From contig JARYIJ010000001.1 in the NCBI GenBank assembly GCA_029980465.1, positions 2,367,501 to 2,431,500 of the forward strand: 64,000 nucleotides of DNA, in the 5' to 3' direction. The position numbers were made by a program, and so were the translations under genes. Under the pieces are notes generated by a model. That model made no database searches, was not told the origin of the DNA, and worked only from the letters and a program-made list of their open reading frames with translations. Position 1 is the first letter of the stretch. Each line of letters starts with the position of its first letter. Of the stretch, positions 58,319-64,000 are shown piece by piece. This DNA is from Pseudolabrys sp. (GTDB lineage Bacteria > Pseudomonadota > Alphaproteobacteria > Rhizobiales > Xanthobacteraceae).

Positions 58319-59791
58319 TCAGGGCCCACCGAGGCGGATTGCGCCAACGAAGATCGCGATCAGGGCAGCCGGAAAAATGCCAATCAGCAACGACAACACC
58401 GCGACCGCACCGGCCGGCAAAATCTCATAGGGGGTCAGTGGAGCGATCTTGTCCGCCTCCGGTGTCGCGCCGCCCATCAGCACGCCCATCAGCCGGAGAT
58501 AGACAGCGGTGGCCAGGATCAAGCCAAGCACGGTGATTGCCGCGACCCACACGGAAAGCTGCAACGTTGCGCCGATCACTTGGAATTCAGCGATGAAGCC
58601 GGAGAGGCCGGGGAGGCCGAGCGAGCCGAAAGCGAGCAGGCCGAACAGACCTGCAAAGGCCGGGGCCCGCCCGATCAGGCCTCCGAAGCGGTCGATCTCG
58701 CGGGTTCCGGTCCGATGCTGAAGCATGCCGACCATCAGGAACATGCCGCCGGTGAGAAGGCCGTGGCTCACCATTTGTACGGCGGCGCCGTCCAGCGCCA
58801 GCTGCCGCGCGGTAATGCTACCCGTCATGGCCGCAACGGCCATGCCGAGGATCACATAGGCCATGTGGTTCACCGAGGTGTAGGCGACCAGGCGCTTCAT
58901 GTCGCTCTGCGCCAACGCTGCCAACGCGCCGTAGAGAAGCGAAAGAAGCGCAAGCGCCACCAACAGCCAACCGAAGCGCGCGACAGTATCCGGCAAGGCC
59001 GGCAACAGGACCGCAATCAAGCCATAGCCGCCCATCTTGAGCTGCAAGCCGGCGAGCACGACGCTGCCCTCGGTCGGGGCCTCGACATGCGCATCAGGCA
59101 GCCAATTGTGCAATGGCACGATCGGCAGCTTGACGCCGAAACCGATCAGGAGCGCGAAAAAGACGAGGCTCGACGCGAGCGGCGGCGATTGCGCCAGCGG
59201 CTTTGCGGCAATGATCGCCGGCAGTGAAAAGCTATGCGGCTCCATCGCCAAGTAGAGGCCAAGAAAGCCGAGTAGCATCGCCAGGCTGCCCGCACGCGTA
59301 TAAAGGAAGAATTTGAGCGCTGCATACCATCGCCGCTCGCCGCCCCAGATACCAATAATAAAATACATCGGAACGAGTCCGACCTCGAAAAAGAGATAGA
59401 ACAAGAGCAGATCTTGCGCGGTGAACACCCCGATGAGGCCGGTCGCCAGCAACATGAACAGGAAGGCGTGTGCGTGGGGTCTGTCACGTTGCGGCAGCAC
59501 GAACAGCATAACCACCGTGAGCAGGACCGCAGTCAGCACGATCAGCGCCAGCGAGAGGCCGGTGACTGCAACGTCATAGCTCGCGCCGATCGCCGGAATC
59601 CAGGGTACGGTGGTGCGCCACTGTAGAGCGTCGCCTTTTGGATCAAAGCCGACCCAAAGGATGATTGCGACGATAAGTGTCAGTATGCCGCCGGCAAGCG
59701 CTACCTGCCGTACCAGGTTGGCGCGGCTGCGTGGCAAAGCCAGCACCGTGAAACCAGTGAGAAGCGGCAGGAAGATAGCGACGTTCAGCAT
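58319..59791 (-). CDS. Complex I subunit NuoM-like
   Basis: 490 residues. Conserved Glu in LLFYLFFEVGLVPMYFIIGI, lysines in ALLIGFGVKLPIVPLHNWLP and DAHVEAPTEGSVVLAGLQLK, and LAQSDMKRLVAYTSVNHMAY in the later helices. These are the proton-channel residues of antiporter-type subunits, so NuoM looks functional. The last 30 residues are hydrophobic. It follows nuoL by 11 bp. Confidence 0.93.
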   Translation of the reverse strand: MLNVAIFLPLLTGFTVLALPRSRANLVRQVALAGGILTLIVAIILWVGFDPKGDALQWRTTVPWIPAIGASYDVAVTGLSLALIVLTAVLLTVVMLFVLPQRDRPHAHAFLFMLLATGLIGVFTAQDLLLFYLFFEVGLVPMYFIIGIWGGERRWYAALKFFLYTRAGSLAMLLGFLGLYLAMEPHSFSLPAIIAAKPLAQSPPLASSLVFFALLIGFGVKLPIVPLHNWLPDAHVEAPTEGSVVLAGLQLKMGGYGLIAVLLPALPDTVARFGWLLVALALLSLLYGALAALAQSDMKRLVAYTSVNHMAYVILGMAVAAMTGSITARQLALDGAAVQMVSHGLLTGGMFLMVGMLQHRTGTREIDRFGGLIGRAPAFAGLFGLLAFGSLGLPGLSGFIAEFQVIGATLQLSVWVAAITVLGLILATAVYLRLMGVLMGGATPEADKIAPLTPYEILPAGAVAVLSLLIGIFPAALIAIFVGAIRLGGP

Positions 59792-59802
59792 CGCGCGCTC
59801 CG

Positions 59803-61707
59803 CTAAAGCCAAAGCACAATGGCGCCGGCGATGATTGCCGCCGCAGCCCAAAGGAAAAGCCCGAGCGTGTAGAGATAAAGCCGACCGGTTTGCAACAGCC
59901 GCAAGCCTTCGCCTGCAACGGCGATATCGGCGGCAATACGGTCTCCGCCGCCGCCAAAGCCGAACCTTTCCGCTCCCTCCGTGCCGGCCGCGAGCCGCAG
60001 AATGCCGGCGGCGATGCTGTCCCCACCGCAGCTAAAACCAAATCGTTCGGATGCTCGCGCGCTGCGAGCCAGCATCAGAACGCCAGCAGCGATGCTTTGC
60101 ACGACCGCGTCGAGGACGTGTTCCAGTATGTTGATCCCATTGGCGAGGATTATGATCCATCCTGCGGGCGCCACGGTCGCGTGCATCAGACCGGCGCCGA
60201 GCGTCCTCGGCCATGTTCCCAAAGCGGGTATTGCCCTGCGTGCCGCGCCGGCCGCGAGCCCCAACACAGTCGTCGTGATGCCGAGCAGGCGCCACTCGAT
60301 CCGAGGCTCAGGTGCATGAAGCCAGTAACTCAGCATCCAGCCGAGTACCGCAGCAGCAACAGCCAAGAGAACCATGCCGACGATCATCAGCCAGCTCGGT
60401 TCACGGATACTGTCTCCCATATCGCGCGCGCCGAAAAACGTGGTTGTGGCTGCGCGGCCGATATAGAGGCCTGCCAGGAAGACAAGAAATACGATGAAAG
60501 CCGCCGCAGCCGGGCTGTGCTGTGCGGACACCGCGAGAATGGCCTCTTCGCTCCAGAAGCCGGAAAACGGCGGTATGCCCGCCAACGCGAGCGCCGCAAG
60601 GAGAAATACTGCACCTGTCAGCGGCAGCAAACGAATGAGGCCGCTCAGCCGCCGCAGGTCGCGCGTGCCGGCCTGCTCCTGCACAGATCCGGCGGCTAGG
60701 AACAGTGTCGATTTGAAAGCTGCATGTGCGGCCAGGTGAAAGGAGGCCGCCAGCGGTCCCCCAAGGCCGAGCGCGATCATCATCTCGCCGAGTTGAGAGC
60801 TCGTTGACCAGGCCAGCACGCGCTTCAAATCGGTCTCGGCGGTCGCGACGAGCGCGGCAAAGAGCGCGGTCCCGGCTCCGATCCAGAACAGCGCGTCGAG
60901 CGCGGCCGGCGCCGCTTCGAAGAGCGGATAAAGTCGAAGGATGAGGAACACGCCAGCCGCAACCATGGTCGCGGAATGTAGCAACGCGGAAACCGGCGTT
61001 GGCCCGATCATGGCGTCAGGCAGCCATGCCGTGAGCGGAAGCTGTGCGCTTTTGCCAATCGCTCCGGCGAGCGTCAGAAACGCAATCAGCGTGAGCAGTG
61101 GCGGGGAAAACTGTCCATTTTGAATTGTCCCGACGAGTGAAGCGATTTCGGTGTTGCCAATACTCGCGAAGGCCAGCAGCCAGCCGAGCAGCAGGCCGAC
61201 ATCACCGATCCGTGTCATCAAGAATGCTTTGGCTGCGGCCTGCGGCGCGCCCGCTTCGGCGTAGTGGAAGCCAATGAGCAGATAAGAGGCCGCGCCGACG
61301 ATTTCCCAGGCTGCGAACAAGAGGACCAGGGAGTCTGCCAGTACCAGCGTCAGCATAGCGCCGATAAAAAGACCGATCTCCGCAAAAAAGCGCGCCCGAT
61401 CCGGCTCTCTTGCCATATATCCCAGGCTGTAGATCGAGACGCCGAAGCCCGTACCCGCAACGACGAGCGCAATGAATCTGGTAAGCGACGTGACTTCGAG
61501 GCCGACCGAGAATCGATAGCCAGCTCCTTCGAACCAAATTGCGGACAAATGCGCGCCATCGGCCAGAAAAAACGAGGCAGTCAAGGAACCGGCCGTCGCG
61601 GCCACGGTCAATTCGCCACCGCCCCATGGCAGACGCCGCCCAATGCCAAGCGCGCCGATGGCTGCGATCAACGGCAACAGCGGAACCGTGACGAGAAGCA
61701 TGCTCAT
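59803..61707 (-). CDS. Complex I subunit NuoL-like with duplicated tail segment
   Basis: 634 residues. Core motifs: FAAWEIVGAASYLLIGFHYA, AIGKSAQLPLTAWLPDAMIG, PTPVSALLHSATMVAAG, DLKRVLAWSTSSQLGEMMIA. The C-terminal lateral-helix region contains two 26-residue tandem copies (SIAAGVLMLARSARASERFG... and SIAAGILRLAAGTEGAERFG..., each ending GGD) before the last membrane helix LYLYTLGLFLWAAAAIIAGA. The start overlaps the nuoK stop (ATGA). Confidence 0.92.
   Translation of the reverse strand: MSMLLVTVPLLPLIAAIGALGIGRRLPWGGGELTVAATAGSLTASFFLADGAHLSAIWFEGAGYRFSVGLEVTSLTRFIALVVAGTGFGVSIYSLGYMAREPDRARFFAEIGLFIGAMLTLVLADSLVLLFAAWEIVGAASYLLIGFHYAEAGAPQAAAKAFLMTRIGDVGLLLGWLLAFASIGNTEIASLVGTIQNGQFSPPLLTLIAFLTLAGAIGKSAQLPLTAWLPDAMIGPTPVSALLHSATMVAAGVFLILRLYPLFEAAPAALDALFWIGAGTALFAALVATAETDLKRVLAWSTSSQLGEMMIALGLGGPLAASFHLAAHAAFKSTLFLAAGSVQEQAGTRDLRRLSGLIRLLPLTGAVFLLAALALAGIPPFSGFWSEEAILAVSAQHSPAAAAFIVFLVFLAGLYIGRAATTTFFGARDMGDSIREPSWLMIVGMVLLAVAAAVLGWMLSYWLHAPEPRIEWRLLGITTTVLGLAAGAARRAIPALGTWPRTLGAGLMHATVAPAGWIIILANGINILEHVLDAVVQSIAAGVLMLARSARASERFGFSCGGDSIAAGILRLAAGTEGAERFGFGGGGDRIAADIAVAGEGLRLLQTGRLYLYTLGLFLWAAAAIIAGAIVLWL
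59941..60096 (-). repeat. Tandem 78-bp duplication inside nuoL
   Basis: Two adjacent 78-bp units, 60019-60096 and 59941-60018, encode SIAAG...ERFGF...GGD twice (26 residues each). The copies differ at several codons, so the duplication is not recent. A weaker third unit (RIAADIAVAGEGLRLL) follows. Confidence 0.8.
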
Positions 61708-62015
61708 CGCTGAAGCTCGGTGTAGCTGTCGACTTGCACCGATTGCCGCTGTCGGTAGAGCAGCATCATGAGCGCGAGCCCGATCGCCATTTCGATCGCG
61801 CCGATGGTGACAATCACGATCGCAAAGATTTGCGCCGAGTAGTCCTCTGCCGCTGTGAAACGCCAAAACGCGATGATGTTGAGACCAATCGCGTTGAGCA
61901 GCACCTCGATGCCCATCAGCACCATGACAGCCGAGCGTTGGGCGATGACCGTATATAGCCCGATGGCGAACAGGAGGGCACCGACGACTAGGTAGGCGGT
62001 GAGAGGCACAATCAT
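61704..62015 (-). CDS. Complex I subunit NuoK
   Basis: 103 residues, three membrane helices. Conserved Glu in MGIEVLLNAIGLNIIAFWRF and in IVIVTIGAIEMAIGLALMML, both needed for proton transfer in the E-channel. Length and pattern are canonical. It overlaps nuoJ (upstream) and nuoL (downstream) by 4 bp each. Confidence 0.94.
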   Translation of the reverse strand: MIVPLTAYLVVGALLFAIGLYTVIAQRSAVMVLMGIEVLLNAIGLNIIAFWRFTAAEDYSAQIFAIVIVTIGAIEMAIGLALMMLLYRQRQSVQVDSYTELQR

Positions 62016-62842
62016 TCACGCATTCTTTCAGGAAGGGGCGGCAATCCATCGTCCTCGATCGGCTCGGGATTTTTGGCGACCGCGACCGGCGCAGCACGTG
62101 AAGGATTGTCCGGATGACTCGATGGTTGCGCGAGCAGCACGGCCCCAAAGATACCGATCAGGATCAGCACGCCGGCGCCCTCGAATGCGACCATGTATTT
62201 TTCCATAAGCAACTGTCCGACCTGGCGGGACGAGTCCGGATCGGGCATCGCATGGACGAAATGCCAGGTGGGTCGCAGCAGCAGCATTCCGATGAGAAGG
62301 ATGGCGACGGCAACCGCAAGCCAAGCGGCGAGCGAGCGGGCGGGCGTCACCATCGACATGTCGCTCATATCCATGCCGCCCATCTCGTGGCTGCCATGGC
62401 CTTCGCGTTGAGCGGCTTGATTATGACGATGGCCATTCTCATCGGGTTGTCTGCCATGTCCCTCGTGTGGCTCGTCCGCGTGTTGCTTGTGTTCGTGGCC
62501 GCCATGCTCGTCCTGGTCTGGCGCGCGTGGGACCAAGCCCTTGCTGAACCAGCGTTCGATGAGCGCCATGTCCATGCCGGCCATCATCGCCCCGCCTGGA
62601 TCGTGCACGAACAGCACCATGAACAGGATCATCACCAGCATGCCGCCGATGTACATCATGATCTGCAACAGGCCGATCAGGTCTGCGGAAAGCAGGATGA
62701 AGAGTCCGGCGACTCCCATGAACGAGGCCATGAGAAAGATGCCGCTGCGGAACATGCTCATGGTCGTTGCCATCCCAAGCGCCCCCGCAACGGCGACGAA
62801 CGCGAAGACGGCAAAGGCGATGATTTCGAATGCGGCCGTCAT
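62012..62842 (-). CDS. Complex I subunit NuoJ-like with His/Met-rich insert
   Basis: 276 residues, much longer than the usual 165-205. Helices 1-3 include IGLLQIMMYIGGMLVMILFM with the conserved Tyr. After residue 80 comes an 85-residue insert with ten His in DEHGGHEHKQHADEPHEGHG and ENGHRH...EGHGSHEMGG, then MDMSDMSM. Helices 4-5 follow (LAAWLAVAVAILLIGMLLLR and EGAGVLILIGIFGAVLLAQP). Such loops bind Zn, Ni or Cu in other proteins. It overlaps nuoH and nuoK by ATGA. Confidence 0.9.
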   Translation of the reverse strand: MTAAFEIIAFAVFAFVAVAGALGMATTMSMFRSGIFLMASFMGVAGLFILLSADLIGLLQIMMYIGGMLVMILFMVLFVHDPGGAMMAGMDMALIERWFSKGLVPRAPDQDEHGGHEHKQHADEPHEGHGRQPDENGHRHNQAAQREGHGSHEMGGMDMSDMSMVTPARSLAAWLAVAVAILLIGMLLLRPTWHFVHAMPDPDSSRQVGQLLMEKYMVAFEGAGVLILIGIFGAVLLAQPSSHPDNPSRAAPVAVAKNPEPIEDDGLPPLPERMRE

Positions 62843-63741
62843 GGTGCCGACGGCCCGATGCCCAGAAGGATCAGGCCGCCAACCAACAGCACATTGAGCA
62901 AGCCGAGCGGGGTCAGAAGCTTCCAGGAGAGCGCCAGCATCTGCGCCGTGCTGAGCGGGCGCACGCGCCTGCCGAGCCACAGCATTAGCCCCATCAAGCC
63001 GAAGGTCTTGAGCAGCATCCAGGCCCAGCCGGGCAGCCACGGACCATCGGGTCCGCCGAGATAGAGCACCGCTCCCATGGCTGCCACCAGGAACAGCACG
63101 CCCGAGAGTGCAATGCGCCAGAGAACGGCCGACCACCCGCCGCTGGCGCCAAGCACGCCGCCGCCGATCGAAGCCGCAAACGGCTCCAGAAATGGCGCGC
63201 GATAGGACTGCATCAAGCCAGTGACGAGATAGAGCGCGAATCCGACCGGCTGCAGGACAATGAACCAGAGGCCCGACTGGGCTGCGACGATGGTCACGGT
63301 GGATAGCGATCGCGCCATCATGATCACGCCGACATAAGCGAGGCCGAGTGGCACGACGTAAGCGACGAGCTGCGCCACGATCCGGTAGCAGGCGTCGACC
63401 GCATCAGTCATGTTAGCGCCCCAGCCGCCCAGCGCCACGCCAAGCACGACGAAATCAATCACGACAATGAAATAGAATACGCCAATGCCGAGATCGCGGC
63501 CGATCAGGCCGCCCCCGAACGGCACGACCACCATGCCAAGTGTCACACCGCCAAGCGCCACAATAGGCGCGGCTGGCAACAGCCAGCGGTCGGCGTTGAG
63601 AACATCCAGGCCATGCCGCAGCTGCGCAGTACGTGCTGGCCCCGCTTCTTCACCTGAGCGGACGAGCGCGCGCTCCACCGCCCAGGCGAGGATCGCCCCG
63701 ACGATCAGTGTGGCGGCCACGGCGGCTGCGGTTGCGATCAT
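62839..63741 (-). CDS. Divergent complex I subunit 1 (NuoH-like)
   Basis: 300 residues, about eight membrane helices: FYFIVVIDFVVLGVALGGWG, ANMTDAVDACYRIVAQLVAY and LQPVGFALYLVTGLMQSYRA are NuoH-like. The signature ETNRAPFDLPEAESEL of canonical NuoH is replaced by MQSYRAPFLEPFAASIGG: RAPF stays, but the acidic residues are lost. It is shorter than normal (about 325-350). It overlaps the nuoA stop and nuoJ start by ATGA. Confidence 0.85.
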   Translation of the reverse strand: MIATAAAVAATLIVGAILAWAVERALVRSGEEAGPARTAQLRHGLDVLNADRWLLPAAPIVALGGVTLGMVVVPFGGGLIGRDLGIGVFYFIVVIDFVVLGVALGGWGANMTDAVDACYRIVAQLVAYVVPLGLAYVGVIMMARSLSTVTIVAAQSGLWFIVLQPVGFALYLVTGLMQSYRAPFLEPFAASIGGGVLGASGGWSAVLWRIALSGVLFLVAAMGAVLYLGGPDGPWLPGWAWMLLKTFGLMGLMLWLGRRVRPLSTAQMLALSWKLLTPLGLLNVLLVGGLILLGIGPSAP

Positions 63742-64000
63742 TCCCATTCGAGTCCGCCCATGCCCCAGGCGTACGCGATGCCGGCTGAGAGCAGCACGAT
63801 AAAGACCAGCATATCGAGGAAGGCACTGATGCCCACGTCGGCGAACACCACCGCCCATGGATACATGAAGATCATCTCCATATCGAAGGCGAGGAAGATC
63901 AGCGCGTAGACCGTGTACCCGAAACGGAACTGCGACCAGACCGGCGGCACGATAATCTTCCGGTTCGGCGCGCGGATGAAAATGCCGGCTGCCATCAGCG
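63738..64000 (-). CDS. Complex I subunit NuoA-like (5' end outside window)
   Basis: Partial; the N-terminal part continues beyond the window. Seen: RFGYTVYALIFLAFDMEMIF, MYPWAVVFADVG and MLVFIVLLSAGIAYAWGMGG, with the conserved Asp and Glu of FDMEM and the two C-terminal helices. The loop ahead of it reads RAPNRKIIVPPVWSQ in place of the usual E(S/C)G motif. It is followed directly by nuoH, with none of B-G or I between. Confidence 0.85.
   Translation of the reverse strand, partial: LMAAGIFIRAPNRKIIVPPVWSQFRFGYTVYALIFLAFDMEMIFMYPWAVVFADVGISAFLDMLVFIVLLSAGIAYAWGMGGLEWE

Noticed and set aside
62114..63064. Plus-strand open frame rich in His opposite nuoJ and nuoH
   Set aside because: Antisense of the NuoJ His/Met loop; the minus strand has clear complex I genes with overlapping starts.

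Overview
The window comes from a GC-rich alphaproteobacterium, most likely a member of the Hyphomicrobiales related to Bradyrhizobium or Xanthobacteraceae. The basis is the gene families (DUF2924/recombinase cassette, GTA-type tail-tip genes, DUF3489), an initiator tRNA with an A29:U41 pair in the anticodon stem, and a LexA-type GAAC-N7-GAAC box. The genus cannot be settled from the sequence alone.

Layout. (1) 1-1.4 kb is chromosomal: a CHAD-domain gene and an initiator tRNA-Met with its own terminator. (2) 1.7-47.6 kb is a nearly complete siphovirus-type prophage. Its left end holds a serine recombinase with three overlapping accessory genes, facing away from an SOS-type box and an ImmA/IrrE-XRE pair. 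Next come a sigma-like factor, a Sak4-like ATPase, a possible ssDNA-binding partner, a broken RecD-like helicase remnant and a Toprim/VapE primase-helicase. The replication block is then interrupted by about 5.4 kb of metal-transport genes: a cut-off aquaporin, P19-FTR1-cupredoxin iron uptake, a membrane protein, a MerR regulator and a Cd/Zn/Pb-type P1B ATPase. Phage genes resume with a repeat-rich noncoding stretch, a RuvC-like resolvase, small phage genes, three DNA methyltransferases and three small reverse-strand genes. From 24.7 kb the late operon follows the lambda plan (terminase, gpW-like, portal, S49 protease with nested scaffold, decoration, major capsid, FII-, Z-, U- and tube-like proteins, G/GT frameshift pair, tape measure). 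The tail tip is of the gene-transfer-agent type (DUF2460, DUF2163, NlpC/P60, GTA_TIM host-specificity protein), followed by a DUF2793 fibre-like protein, a terminator and a lysis block (GH108 muramidase, membrane proteins).

(3) 47.8-56.7 kb, all on the minus strand, is a periplasmic copper/redox cluster: Met-rich proteins, methyltransferase, CcdA, DsbA-like, SCO, TlpA, CcmG-like, a c-type cytochrome, DUF411, a Tat-exported multicopper oxidase, and a Met-rich 42-residue membrane peptide. (4) 56.9-64.0 kb, same strand, is a compact operon of complex I membrane subunits in the order A-H-J-K-L-M-N, with no B, C, D, E, F, G or I gene between A and H; A runs off the window.

How it fits together. 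The phage part reads as a largely intact lysogen carrying metal-homeostasis cargo. The right third reads as a system for copper loading, thiol control and electron transfer next to an unusual proton-pump module. That module shows several departures from canonical complex I: the NuoH E-channel motif is lost, a NuoN glutamate is replaced, NuoJ carries a His/Met-rich insert, and NuoL carries a tandem duplication. This copper-linked divergent complex I membrane arm is the strongest candidate for an undescribed system here.
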